Shown here: positions 20,314-30,051 of the stretch, one piece after another
Position numbering within the stretch: position 1 is the first letter of the stretch
Layout of the letters: each line of letters opens with the position of its first letter
DNA from: Sulfurimonas sp.
GTDB taxonomy: Bacteria > Campylobacterota > Campylobacteria > Campylobacterales > Sulfurimonadaceae
Assembly (NCBI GenBank): GCA_024513425.1
Contig: JANEIH010000010.1
Span: 1 to 33,683, forward strand
Reading direction: 5' to 3'
DNA length: 33,683 nt
Translations under genes and position numbers: made by a program
The notes under the pieces: generated by a model
Database searches by the model: none
The model's input: the letters and a program-made list of their open reading frames with translations, nothing else
What the model was told of the DNA's origin: nothing

Positions 20314-21821
20314 TGTTGTCGCCAATCAATGTTTCAATGGAGTCATTAAACTTAATAACTCTTGCACCAATGCTTATACCGGTAGTCGGTGCGCTGTTAA
20401 TTTTAATAATAGACATTATTAAAGTCGGTCTGCATAAATCATTATATGTAGTACTTAGCCTTCTGTTTTTGGCAATGGATTTTATTGCCGTAGTAGATTC
20501 TAGCGGTGTCTTTATAGCAAATGGCACAACATTTGGTCTTTTTGATGTAATGCTAATAGATGGACTTGCTATTCTTGCAGAGTTTATTATTGTCGGTGCA
20601 TCAATGCTGTTTATTCCACTAGCAATGACACATAAGCGTTTCCATGAGTTTTCATACCCTGAGTTCTTTGCACTCTTTTTGTTTATGATTGCAGGCTTTC
20701 AGTTTATGGTTGCTACTGATAACCTTATTTTAATATTTGTAGGATTAGAGACCTCCTCTTTGGCACTCTATACACTAATAGCTATGCATAACCGTGATAA
20801 ATCTTTTGAAGCAGCTGTGAAATACTTTACTATGGGTGCATTGGCAGCAGGTTTCTTTAGTTTTGGTGCAATGGTATTTTATATGCTTACCGGTTCTATT
20901 GAGATTAATAAAATTGCACTTGTTCTTGCTGCAAATGGATATGCTGATATGGGCTTTGTGCTAATTGGCGTGACATTTTTCTTAGCTGCATTTGGTTTTA
21001 AACTTTCACTTATTCCGTTCCATACATGGGCACCTGATGTTTACGAAGGAAGTTCGGCTTCTATGGCTGGGTATATGTCGATCGTTCCAAAAATCGCTGC
21101 TTTTGTTGTTGCTATGAGATTTTTTGAATTCTTAGTGCATAGTGGTAATGCATGGCTTGATATAGTGCTTTATATTGTTGTAGTTGTAACAATGACAGCT
21201 TCAAATATGTGGGCACTTGTTCAAACTGATGTGAAGCGTATGCTTGCATACTCTTCTATTTCTCACGCAGGTTTTGTAATGGCTGCGATCCTTATTGGAA
21301 CGACACAGGCAAATACTGCACTATTTTTGTATTGGATTTTGTTTAGTTTTACAAATCTTGGGTCATTCTCTATGCTTTGGATGTCAAGGCAAAAACATCT
21401 TCCAGATTATCAGAGTTCAGATCACTCATACAATAAGTTTGCAGGTATGATTAAAACTGCACCGATTGCATCTGTGATTGTAGGACTGTTTATGTTGAGC
21501 CTTGCGGGTTTACCGCCATTTGCACTTTTTTGGGGTAAACTCTATATGATATCTTCAGCAGTTGCAGGTGGCTATACGGTTCTCGCACTCATCATGGCAC
21601 TCAACTCTGCAATCGCAGGCTACTACTACTTAAAACTGATCATCTATATGTTTATGAAAGAGCCGCTTCAAGGGAGTGATAGTTGTGCATATGCTACAAA
21701 TATAACACTAGCATTGAAAACTATTGTCGGTATAGCAGCGATAGGAACTATATTTGCTTTTGTAGCGATAAATCCACTTTTAGAGTTCATTACGGCATTT
21801 GTACACAACAGCGGATATTAA
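20313..21821 (+). CDS. nuoN: NADH-quinone oxidoreductase subunit N
   Basis: FVGLETSSLALYTLIA, KLSLIPFHTWAPDVYEGSSASMAGYMS, LAGLPPFALFWGKLYM. Confidence 0.96.
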   Translation: MLSPINVSMESLNLITLAPMLIPVVGALLILIIDIIKVGLHKSLYVVLSLLFLAMDFIAVVDSSGVFIANGTTFGLFDVMLIDGLAILAEFIIVGASMLFIPLAMTHKRFHEFSYPEFFALFLFMIAGFQFMVATDNLILIFVGLETSSLALYTLIAMHNRDKSFEAAVKYFTMGALAAGFFSFGAMVFYMLTGSIEINKIALVLAANGYADMGFVLIGVTFFLAAFGFKLSLIPFHTWAPDVYEGSSASMAGYMSIVPKIAAFVVAMRFFEFLVHSGNAWLDIVLYIVVVVTMTASNMWALVQTDVKRMLAYSSISHAGFVMAAILIGTTQANTALFLYWILFSFTNLGSFSMLWMSRQKHLPDYQSSDHSYNKFAGMIKTAPIASVIVGLFMLSLAGLPPFALFWGKLYMISSAVAGGYTVLALIMALNSAIAGYYYLKLIIYMFMKEPLQGSDSCAYATNITLALKTIVGIAAIGTIFAFVAINPLLEFITAFVHNSGY

Positions 21822-21854
21822 ATAGACCTAGCTTATTTTAAAGGGGAAGAGCAA

Positions 21855-24233
21855 TTGTTCAAGCATATACTCTTAACCTTTATAGCGCTACAATCTTTTG
21901 CATTAGAGATATCAATTGATAGTGCAAAAGACAACTTTGCAAAATACTCCATACTTCATATCACAAGTAAAGAAAATTTTGTCTGTCAAGAAATAAAAGA
22001 TGATTTCTCTGTTACAAAAGAGATTGTCTGTGCATTTTCAAAAAAACCTTTAAAAGATATTGAAAGTTTACAAAATAACTTTTTTCAAGTGAAAAGTTTT
22101 CAAAAAAAAGATACCTATTTTATTTCAATAAAACCTTTTCATAAAATGAAACTCTATGCGGAAATCTTTAATCTAATAGAGGATGACACTCTGTTCTCAG
22201 CCGATATTAGTATTGCAAATCGATGGAGTATTATTGGATATAAAGAGAATCTCCCTTTAATAAAAAGCGAAGAGAAGTCGGCTTTAGCAATTAACTTTCC
22301 ATTTTATTTAGATAAAGAGAAGTTTCCTTATGTAGGAAGTCTTGATTTAAGAGGAAATCCGATACATATTAAAAAAGTAGAAGATGTAACAGAGTATCTT
22401 AAGGTCAAAAAGTATTTTGCTACAAAGCGTTATGAAGATGCTTTGGATATAATTAATGATATTTTATCATCTTATCCAAATACTCTTTTTAAATCAGAAC
22501 TCATTTACTATAAAATAAAAATCTATAACAAAATAAAAGCTTATGAAAATGTCATTAGTAATGCAAAAGAGTTTTTAAGAGAGTACTCTTCAGATGAAAA
22601 TATTCCTGAAATACTCTCATTAACGGCAAAGGCTTATGCGCAAATCGGAAAAAATGCAGATGCAGATTACTTCTTTGATAGACTCTTTAGTGAGCATAAA
22701 GGAGATGTATTTTCGGAATGGGGCTATATCTACAAAGGGGAGATGCTTGAAGCATCGAGTGGAAACACCGAAGCGATTAAGCATTATAAAAAAGCACTCT
22801 ATGAGACAAAAGATTTGGAGGTGGCTGTTACTGCTGCATATCATCTAGTAGAGATATTTATGGCACACTCACCGAAGAAAGCTGTGAAGTATGCACGCAA
22901 AATCATTGCTGCCAAACCAGACTATTTTATGCAAGATCTAAAGAAGTCACAAAAGATAATGAATGGACTTGCTAAATCAGAAGAGTATAAGGTAGCAGCA
23001 TCTATTGCAGAGGCGATGCTTCAAAGTATGGGTCCTACTTATGATGAGTATGAAGAACTTCTTAGAGACAGAGCACTCTGGCTTGCAAAAACAAAAGATA
23101 AAAAGCGCGCTATTGAAGCTTTAAATGATTATATGAAAAAATTTCCGGATCAAAACAATTTTGATGCCATTCAAACTGCAAAAGATAGACTCTTTTTTGA
23201 TGATAATGATACAAATACGAGCAGAAAGTTGGCGGGGTATGATAAACTCATGAGGGAGTATGCCGGAGACGATATAGCCCAGCGTGCTCTATATGAAAAA
23301 GCAAAACTGCTTTTGAAGGAGAAAAATTATGAGTCAGTTCTTAATTTAAAAGATTCACTAGAGGAGCTACAGGAGAAGTATATTGATGTAGAAGATATCA
23401 TCAGAGAAGCTGCTATGGGATTGATGAAAGTGTCACTCAAACAACAGAATTGTAAAAATATTTTACTCATTGCCAATGATTATAATATCACGCTCTTAGA
23501 TAGTTGGGATGATGAAATTTACGCATGTGCCATGAAAGGCGGTGATTTCCAACTTTCAAAATCAATCGCATCAAAGAATCTTAACTTTAAAAATATAGAT
23601 TTAAGAAAAAAATGGCTTTATCGATATATTAAGATTGATTTTGAGATAGGAAACTATAGCAAGGTAGTAGATGCTACAAAAGATTTGATCACTCTCATTG
23701 ACAATATAAAAGAGTCACCATACAAGGAGATATACAGATACCTTTTTGATGCCTATGAACGCTTAGGAGAAAAAGAAAAGATGATTGATACTATAGCAAA
23801 GGTAGAAGAGGTGTTTGGCTTTGACTATAAAGATATAGAGAGATATGTTGCTATGGTCAGTTTGGGAAATGAACTCAAAGATGATAGTATGGGTATAAAA
23901 TATGCATTAAAAGTCATAGATATTCAAAATCGCTCTCAAACTCACGCACAGACACCATATATTGAATTTACCCTATATAGTGCATATATGAATAAAAATG
24001 AATTTAATAAAGCATATAAAACTTTAGTATCGCTTAATAGTGCCAATCTTACCAAGAAGCAAAGAGCAAGGCAAAAGTATCTGCTTGGAGTGATACTAAA
24101 TAAATTACAAAGAGATAAAGATGCTACAAAGGCATACAGTGAAGCGATAGAAGCTGATTCAAACTCTGCGTGGGCAAAGCTCGCAAAATCGGCTTTAGAG
24201 ATTTATAACTCTAAACAGTCACTGATACCATAA
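21855..24233 (+). CDS. pflA: Secreted TPR protein, probable flagellar motor protein PflA
   Basis: 792 aa, TTG start, N-terminal signal-like hydrophobic stretch, TPR-type helical repeats. Assignment rests on size, repeat architecture and location immediately after nuoN, as remembered for C. jejuni and H. pylori. Confidence 0.7.
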   Translation: MFKHILLTFIALQSFALEISIDSAKDNFAKYSILHITSKENFVCQEIKDDFSVTKEIVCAFSKKPLKDIESLQNNFFQVKSFQKKDTYFISIKPFHKMKLYAEIFNLIEDDTLFSADISIANRWSIIGYKENLPLIKSEEKSALAINFPFYLDKEKFPYVGSLDLRGNPIHIKKVEDVTEYLKVKKYFATKRYEDALDIINDILSSYPNTLFKSELIYYKIKIYNKIKAYENVISNAKEFLREYSSDENIPEILSLTAKAYAQIGKNADADYFFDRLFSEHKGDVFSEWGYIYKGEMLEASSGNTEAIKHYKKALYETKDLEVAVTAAYHLVEIFMAHSPKKAVKYARKIIAAKPDYFMQDLKKSQKIMNGLAKSEEYKVAASIAEAMLQSMGPTYDEYEELLRDRALWLAKTKDKKRAIEALNDYMKKFPDQNNFDAIQTAKDRLFFDDNDTNTSRKLAGYDKLMREYAGDDIAQRALYEKAKLLLKEKNYESVLNLKDSLEELQEKYIDVEDIIREAAMGLMKVSLKQQNCKNILLIANDYNITLLDSWDDEIYACAMKGGDFQLSKSIASKNLNFKNIDLRKKWLYRYIKIDFEIGNYSKVVDATKDLITLIDNIKESPYKEIYRYLFDAYERLGEKEKMIDTIAKVEEVFGFDYKDIERYVAMVSLGNELKDDSMGIKYALKVIDIQNRSQTHAQTPYIEFTLYSAYMNKNEFNKAYKTLVSLNSANLTKKQRARQKYLLGVILNKLQRDKDATKAYSEAIEADSNSAWAKLAKSALEIYNSKQSLIP

Positions 24234-24976
24234 AGACCTGCATCTTTGTCTGCAAGCCATTTTCCAGCACGAAGTGCACCTTTTGAGAATGTGTTGCGTG
24301 AGGTTGCAGTATGGTTGAGCTCAATGAACTCCCCATCATTATAAAAACCTACAGTATGACGACCAACAATATCTCCGCCACGCAGAGCCATAACCGCTAT
24401 CTCATCTTTTGTTCTTGCATCAATATTGCCATCACGACCACTTACGCGAACTTTGTCGATGTCAAGCCCGCGTCCTCGTGCAGCTGATTCGCTGAGGGTG
24501 AGTGCCGTACCGCTTGGTGCATCTTTTTTATGTCTGTGATGCATCTCTAAGATTTCGATATCAAAGCCTTCTAAAGCTGCAGAAGCTTGATATACCAGTC
24601 TGTTTAAGAGCGCAACCCCTAAAGACATATTTGTAGCATAGAGTATAGGCATAAGTTTACTTGCTTGCTTTAAGAGGTTCAACTGATGCACATTAAGCCC
24701 TGTGGTTCCGATAACTAATGGTTTAGGAGTCTTTATCGCCTCCCTTAAGAGTAGTTCGCAGGCTTCAGGAAGTGAAAAATCAACAATGATATCACTTGCA
24801 CTTAAAAATGTATGTATGTCAGATGTAACAAGCACGGAAGAATCGATTTGAAAATCGAGAGAGTTTCTAACATAGGCACTGCTTAGACTCATACCGTCAG
24901 TAACTTTTAAATCTTCAATAAGCAGTTTTCCAACACGACCGCTTGCCCCAAATATACCCACTTTAATGCTTGCCAT
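24203..24976 (-). CDS. dapB: 4-hydroxy-tetrahydrodipicolinate reductase
   Basis: GIFGASGRVGKLL, VIGTTGLN, EMHHRHKKDAPSGTAL, RGGDIVGRHTVGF. Confidence 0.97.
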   Translation of the reverse strand: MASIKVGIFGASGRVGKLLIEDLKVTDGMSLSSAYVRNSLDFQIDSSVLVTSDIHTFLSASDIIVDFSLPEACELLLREAIKTPKPLVIGTTGLNVHQLNLLKQASKLMPILYATNMSLGVALLNRLVYQASAALEGFDIEILEMHHRHKKDAPSGTALTLSESAARGRGLDIDKVRVSGRDGNIDARTKDEIAVMALRGGDIVGRHTVGFYNDGEFIELNHTATSRNTFSKGALRAGKWLADKDAGLYGISDCLEL

Positions 24977-24985
24977 TTTTTTCCT

Positions 24986-25936
24986 TTAGTTTAATAGTTC
25001 GTCAACATAGCTAATTGCGGCAATACCTGCAACTGCACCGTCGCCTGCAGCGCTGACAACCTGTTTTGGTGCTTCAATACGCATATCACCTGCAGCAAAG
25101 AGACCATGTAGTGATGTTTTCATATTTAAATCAACGATAACCTGCCCCTGTTCATTTACATCACATAAAAATGTACCATCATCTTGGATGAGTGTTTGGT
25201 TAATTACATCGTTACCGACAAAAGTAAAGACGCCATGGACTTCAATATCACGAATATTTTCTTTTTTGTCTTTGACTTTAATGCCCGTTACACCCATTGC
25301 ATCTCCATAGACTTCCTCGGGAGTAGAGTTAAGAATAAGCTCAATTTTCTCATTGCCTTCCACGCGTTTTACTGTATTTGGCGCTGCTCTAAAGGTGTCG
25401 CGTCTGTGAATAAGATAAACTTTTGAACAAATCTTTGCTAGGTAAAGTGCCTCTTCAAATGCAGTATCGCCGCCACCGATAACGGCTACCTCCTTGTTTT
25501 TGTAAAAAAATCCGTCACATGTCGCACAGGTACTTACACCTTTTCCGAAAAACTCATCTTCTCCTTTAAATCCTGCACGGCGTGGTGATGAACCTGTGCA
25601 TACAATTACAGAGTGCGAATGTGTAATGCTCTCATCGCTCATGATAACAGAGAAAATATCCCCATCTTTTCTAATTTGTTTGACTGCAACCATTTTATGT
25701 TTAAGCCCAAATTTTTGGCACTGCTTGGGCCATGGTATCATGAGGTCCATCCCTGTGATATCACCTGTGACTCCAGGATAATTTTCTATCTCTGAACTTT
25801 GTGTGATTTGTCCACCCGGCATACCTTTCTCAAACATTGTTACACTCTCAAGTCCACCACGAGTTGTATAGAGCCCTGCAGTAAGTCCAGCAGGACCTCC
25901 ACCAATGATCGCGCAATCTAAAATATTTTTGCTCAT
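24986..25936 (-). CDS. trxB: Thioredoxin reductase
   Basis: IGGGPAGLTAGLY, CATCDGFFY (CXXC), IGGGDTAFEEALYL, GLFAAGDMR. Confidence 0.96.
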   Translation of the reverse strand: MSKNILDCAIIGGGPAGLTAGLYTTRGGLESVTMFEKGMPGGQITQSSEIENYPGVTGDITGMDLMIPWPKQCQKFGLKHKMVAVKQIRKDGDIFSVIMSDESITHSHSVIVCTGSSPRRAGFKGEDEFFGKGVSTCATCDGFFYKNKEVAVIGGGDTAFEEALYLAKICSKVYLIHRRDTFRAAPNTVKRVEGNEKIELILNSTPEEVYGDAMGVTGIKVKDKKENIRDIEVHGVFTFVGNDVINQTLIQDDGTFLCDVNEQGQVIVDLNMKTSLHGLFAAGDMRIEAPKQVVSAAGDGAVAGIAAISYVDELLN

Positions 25937-26421
25937 ATTTTTTTTGCCTCTTTGCTTAATTCATCTAAATTATCAAGTTTGCGTATTGTACTGTCTTGTT
26001 TATAAAGAGACTCTTTGATCTTTTTTATAAAGAAAATGGAAGGGGTCTCATAGATATTAAATCGCTGAATGAATTTAAGCGATGTATTTGTCCCAGAGCG
26101 TAAAAAAGTTGTTGTTTTTGAGCTTATTCCTATTTTATTATAGTAGTCAATCGCAAGAATAGGGTTGTTTAAATTCAATTTTTCCAATTTTTCCATACTC
26201 TCTTTTATGCGAGAGGAGTAGAAGATCACAATGTAGGTCTCTTCTTTTGGTGTGAAGATATCGCTCTTCTCATAAAAAGCCCACTCTTTGAAATCGATAA
26301 ATTTATATTCAGAAAATTTGTAGTTGAAGTAAGCAAAAGCGCCGGCTATCATAGCAGCACCAAAGAAAGAGGCTAAAAGGGTGGAGAGAGAGAAGAGGTT
26401 TTTGCCTCCTTTTCTTGCCAC
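25933..26421 (-). CDS. Single-TM membrane-anchored thioredoxin-fold-like protein lacking CXXC
   Basis: 162 aa; N-terminal TM (TLLASFFGAAMIAGAFAYF), Trx-like IVIFYSSRIKES where CXXC would be, and TPSIFFIK resembling the cis-Pro strand; overlaps trxB start by 4 bp. Confidence 0.6.
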   Translation of the reverse strand: MARKGGKNLFSLSTLLASFFGAAMIAGAFAYFNYKFSEYKFIDFKEWAFYEKSDIFTPKEETYIVIFYSSRIKESMEKLEKLNLNNPILAIDYYNKIGISSKTTTFLRSGTNTSLKFIQRFNIYETPSIFFIKKIKESLYKQDSTIRKLDNLDELSKEAKKI

Positions 26422-26437
26422 CTTCTAATACCTAAAA

Positions 26438-26758
26438 TTACGCTAAAAGATCGTCGAGTTTCTGGGCAAATGCATCTTTGGAAGCCGCACCAACCATTTG
26501 ATCTACCGACTCACCGTTTTTAAAGAACATTACCGTTGGAATAGAGCGGATACCAAATTTTACAGCAATCTCTTGCTCCTCATCAGTATTTACTTTGCAG
26601 ATTTTTGCTTTTCCGTCATAATCTTCAGCTAACTCTTCGATAACCGGAGCAATCATACGACAAGGACCGCACCATGGAGCCCAAAAGTCCACTAGTACCA
26701 CACCCTCTGCAAGTGTTGCTTCAAAGTTGTCAGCGGTTAATTCAATATATTTACCCAT
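26438..26758 (-). CDS. trxA: Thioredoxin
   Basis: [38 protein letters not shown]. Confidence 0.98.
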   Translation of the reverse strand: MGKYIELTADNFEATLAEGVVLVDFWAPWCGPCRMIAPVIEELAEDYDGKAKICKVNTDEEQEIAVKFGIRSIPTVMFFKNGESVDQMVGAASKDAFAQKLDDLLA

Positions 26759-26912
26759 TAGGATTTCCTTTTTTTTACATTTATTATTTTAAAGTATTAT
26801 ACAAGCGAAATTATTAATTATAACTTTAAATATATTTATAGAAATTATTTGTATAGTTTCGTCAAATTAACAGACAAAGAGAAGCAATTAACGGTAAGGC
26901 ATTATGCCCATA

Positions 26913-27692
26913 TTAGAGGGCTAAAAATTTTCTTTCTCTGTTGACAAAATAGGCACACTCTCGATAGCCCACATCTTTTACCATTTTGATGACCGCATCA
27001 CTATGGAGTCCGACCTGTTCCGGCTTATGGGCATCTGATGAGAGTGTGATGGGAATATCAAGTGCATAGGATTGCGTGAGAAGCTCTAGCGACGGATAGG
27101 CTTCGGCTACGGGTTTTCTGTATCCTGCAACATTGATCTCTAAAACCATATCACTCTCTTTAATAGCCAAAAGAGCATCTTTGGCAAGTTGAGCAATCTC
27201 TTTTGTCGGCATAAAATTAAAAACTTTAATAAGGTCTAAGTGTCCTACAATATCAAAAAGTTTGCTTTTGGCCATTGTCTCAATAGTGTCAAAATATTTC
27301 TGCCATACTTCATTGACATCCCGCTCTCTCCACTTTCCGATAAATTCTGGATTATCAAAGCCCCATCCCTCAATAAAGTGTACAGATCCAATAAGATAAT
27401 CGACATTAGCCTTAAGCACTCTTTTGTCTATATGTTCAGGAAGATAGTCAACCTCATAGCCTAAAAGGATTTTGATCTTCTCTTTATACTTCTCTTTCGC
27501 ATCTCTTATTTGTGTCTCATACTGTTGCATATCTTCAAACTTCATGCGATAAGCTGGATCAAAATCCATAGGAGCATGGTCGGAAAAACCGAAAATTTTT
27601 GTACCCTTTTTAATAGCTGCCTCAATATACTCTTCTATTTCTCCTTGGGCATGATTACAAAGCGGTGTGTGGTTATGCAGATCTATTATCAT
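26913..27692 (-). CDS. hisJ: PHP-domain histidinol-phosphatase
   Basis: IIDLHNHTPLCNHAQGEIEEYIEAA, GFSDHAPMDFD, GSVHFIEGWGFD, IVGHLDLIKVF, LSSDAHKPEQVG. Confidence 0.85.
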   Translation of the reverse strand: MIIDLHNHTPLCNHAQGEIEEYIEAAIKKGTKIFGFSDHAPMDFDPAYRMKFEDMQQYETQIRDAKEKYKEKIKILLGYEVDYLPEHIDKRVLKANVDYLIGSVHFIEGWGFDNPEFIGKWRERDVNEVWQKYFDTIETMAKSKLFDIVGHLDLIKVFNFMPTKEIAQLAKDALLAIKESDMVLEINVAGYRKPVAEAYPSLELLTQSYALDIPITLSSDAHKPEQVGLHSDAVIKMVKDVGYRECAYFVNRERKFLAL

Positions 27693-27773
27693 TTTTCTCT
27701 CAGATTTTTATATATTTTATGCTATTATAGTGATATTTAATAAATCAGCCCAATTTGGACGATGGAGAACTTT

Positions 27774-28424
27774 ATGACGCAAGAAGAATTAGATGCATTT
27801 ATAAAGGGTGATATAAATATAGATGAACTTTCTGATGAGCAATTATTGCAAGAAGACTCTACTGCTCTTGAAGATAAAATAAAATCAGCTAAATTGCCAC
27901 TTCCTGCGACTAATGAGAACAAAATAGTCCATCAACTTGACGATGTAATAAAAGAGTCCGAAGAGAAGGCAAGCAAGATTTTCGACTCTATTGAGATAAT
28001 CAGTAATGATTTGATGGAGAAAGAGAAGTCATTAACAACTGTTCTTACGGCATTTAATGCAAATATAGAGCTCTTTGAGAAATTAACAGCAAAATTTCCT
28101 GATATTGAAACTTTTAAAAAACAGTTAGAGCTAAATAAACAAGCAGTTGAAGATACAAACAGTACGATTGAAACACTGCAAAACAGTGGTGATTCAATTG
28201 TGACAGTTATGGATATTATGCAATATCAAGATATTCACAGACAGAAAATAGAGCGTGTTATCAATGTTATGCGTACTTTGTCAAAATATATGAACACTCT
28301 CTTTGAGAGTAAAATCAATGATGAAAAGCGTGTCTCTTCGGCAACACACATTGCAGGCGATACAGATAATGATGTAGCCTTGCGTGAAGATATTGAAGCA
28401 CTTCTTGCGCAGTTTGGAAAATAA
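27774..28424 (+). CDS. cheZ: Chemotaxis protein CheZ (remote epsilonproteobacterial type)
   Basis: Helical; MQYQDIHRQKIERVINVM carries the D-x3-Q CheZ phosphatase motif; C-terminal helix LREDIEALLAQFGK; next to a U32 peptidase. Track start is 27762; ATG 27774 has a GGAG RBS at good spacing. Confidence 0.75.
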   Translation: MTQEELDAFIKGDINIDELSDEQLLQEDSTALEDKIKSAKLPLPATNENKIVHQLDDVIKESEEKASKIFDSIEIISNDLMEKEKSLTTVLTAFNANIELFEKLTAKFPDIETFKKQLELNKQAVEDTNSTIETLQNSGDSIVTVMDIMQYQDIHRQKIERVINVMRTLSKYMNTLFESKINDEKRVSSATHIAGDTDNDVALREDIEALLAQFGK

Positions 28425-29719
28425 TGGGTACAAAAGTCGAATTACTCTCCCCGGCAGGGACACTAGAAAAACTAAAAATTGCTTTTGACTATGGTGCTGA
28501 TGCTGTTTATGGTGGCGTGAGCCATTTTTCACTTCGTATTCGTTCAGGAAAAGAGTTTACTTTTGAAGATTTTGAAGCAGGCATTAAATATGCTCATAAA
28601 CGCGGTAAAAAAGTCTATGCTACGATTAATGGCTTTCCATTTAACTCACAGTTAAATCTTCTAAAAAAACATATCTTGAAGATGGCAGCATTGCAACCAG
28701 ATGCTTTTATTGTAGCAACACCGGGTGTATTAAAGCTCGCTCATGAACTAGTGCCTGACATGCCGCTCCATCTCTCCACGCAAGCCAATGTTATGAATGT
28801 ATTAGACGCAAAAGTCTATTGTGATATGGGTGCTACAAGAATTATCACGGCACGCGAGATATCGCTCAAGGACTTAAAAGCAATCAAAGAGGAGTTGCCA
28901 GATTTGGAGCTTGAGGTTTTTGTGCATGGTTCAATGTGTTTTGCATACTCTGGGCGATGTCTTATCTCAACACTGCAAAGCGGTCGCGTGCCAAATCGTG
29001 GAAGTTGTGCAAATGATTGCCGTTTTCCATATGAGATATATGCTGCAAATCCTGAGACAGGCACACTCTTTAAGCTAGAAGAGGAGAAGGGTATAGGGAC
29101 TTACATTATGAACTCAAAAGATTTGAACTTGGCTTCGCATATGCAAGAGATCTTAGACTCCGGCGTGGTCGATAGCGTAAAGATAGAAGGCCGTACCAAA
29201 ACAGCATACTATGCAGCTGTCACTGCAAAAGCTTACAGAATGGCCATAGATGATTATTATGCCGATAAGTTAGATAGTACAAAGTATCAGTATGAGCTTG
29301 AATCACTTCAAAACCGTGGATATACGGATGCTTATCTTGTTTCGCGTCCTTTTGAGAAGCATGACACGCAGTCACTTGATTTTACCATGCAGTTTGGAAC
29401 GCATCAGGTAACAGGTGTGACAAATGAGGCGGGAACACACTATATGTGTAAGTTTACAACGCGTCTTGGTGATGAACTTGAAGTTGTGGCTCCACAAGAG
29501 AGCAAGATAGAGCTAGTAGATAATGAGAATGGTAGAACTTATGAAAAAGATGGAAGGCTTTATTTGCAATTTAAGCAATTAAAAGCCGAGAATGGAAAAT
29601 TTTTAGAAGTGATCCATAGCGGAAATACCAACCCAATTGAGTTGCCCATAAAGTTTCCTGCTTTTACATTTTTTAGAATTTCTTTACACCCTGACACTGA
29701 AGCATATCCAAAAAGTTAA
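28424..29719 (+). CDS. U32 family peptidase
   Basis: ELLSPAGTLEKLKIAFDYGADAVYGG, ISLKDLKAIKEELPDLELEVFVHGSMCFAYSGRCLIS, NRGSCANDCRFPYEI, KIEGRTKTAYYAA. Confidence 0.95.
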   Translation: MGTKVELLSPAGTLEKLKIAFDYGADAVYGGVSHFSLRIRSGKEFTFEDFEAGIKYAHKRGKKVYATINGFPFNSQLNLLKKHILKMAALQPDAFIVATPGVLKLAHELVPDMPLHLSTQANVMNVLDAKVYCDMGATRIITAREISLKDLKAIKEELPDLELEVFVHGSMCFAYSGRCLISTLQSGRVPNRGSCANDCRFPYEIYAANPETGTLFKLEEEKGIGTYIMNSKDLNLASHMQEILDSGVVDSVKIEGRTKTAYYAAVTAKAYRMAIDDYYADKLDSTKYQYELESLQNRGYTDAYLVSRPFEKHDTQSLDFTMQFGTHQVTGVTNEAGTHYMCKFTTRLGDELEVVAPQESKIELVDNENGRTYEKDGRLYLQFKQLKAENGKFLEVIHSGNTNPIELPIKFPAFTFFRISLHPDTEAYPKS

Positions 29720-29756
29720 AATTTAGCTAAAAAAGTAATAGATATTGAACGAGAGA

Positions 29757-29833
29757 TGGTGTCAAGAGAGAGACTTGAACTCTCGACCTCCGGCTTATGA
29801 GACCAGCGCTCTAACCAGCTGAGCTACCTTGAC
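29757..29833 (-). tRNA. tRNA-Met (anticodon CAT), CCA encoded; elongator-type likely
   Basis: Reverse complement GTCAAGG-TAGCTCAGCTGGTTAGAGC...GTCTCATAAGC...GTTCAAGTC...TCTTGAC-A-CCA. CAT could also be Ile2; not resolvable by eye. Confidence 0.9.
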
Positions 29834-29963
29834 ATCGCTTAATTTAAAGTGGAAATTATACAGAAGTTCATCTTAGAGTTTCATAAAAGCACAGAAAGGT
29901 TTTATAGTGCTTTTGGAGATGCTTTCATAGTAAAGAAAGTTTCATAAAAATATTTAGAAAAGT

Positions 29964-29980
29964 TTAGTCACTTAGACTAA
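29964..29980. promoter_or_regulatory. Inverted repeat (possible operator) upstream of the groES -35
   Basis: TTAGTC-ACTTA-GACTAA, perfect 6-bp arms, 5 bp upstream of TTGACA. Confidence 0.45.
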
Positions 29981-29985
29981 GAGTA

Positions 29986-30014
29986 TTGACATATTCTCTT
30001 TTTTTTTGTATTAT
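29986..30014 (+). promoter_or_regulatory. sigma70-type promoter of groESL
   Basis: TTGACA (29986-29991), 17-bp spacer, TATTAT (30009-30014), ~38 bp before groES ATG; AGGAGG RBS follows. Confidence 0.85.
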
Positions 30015-30051
30015 CACATTTGTAATTTAAAAAAATTAGGAGGATAATTAA

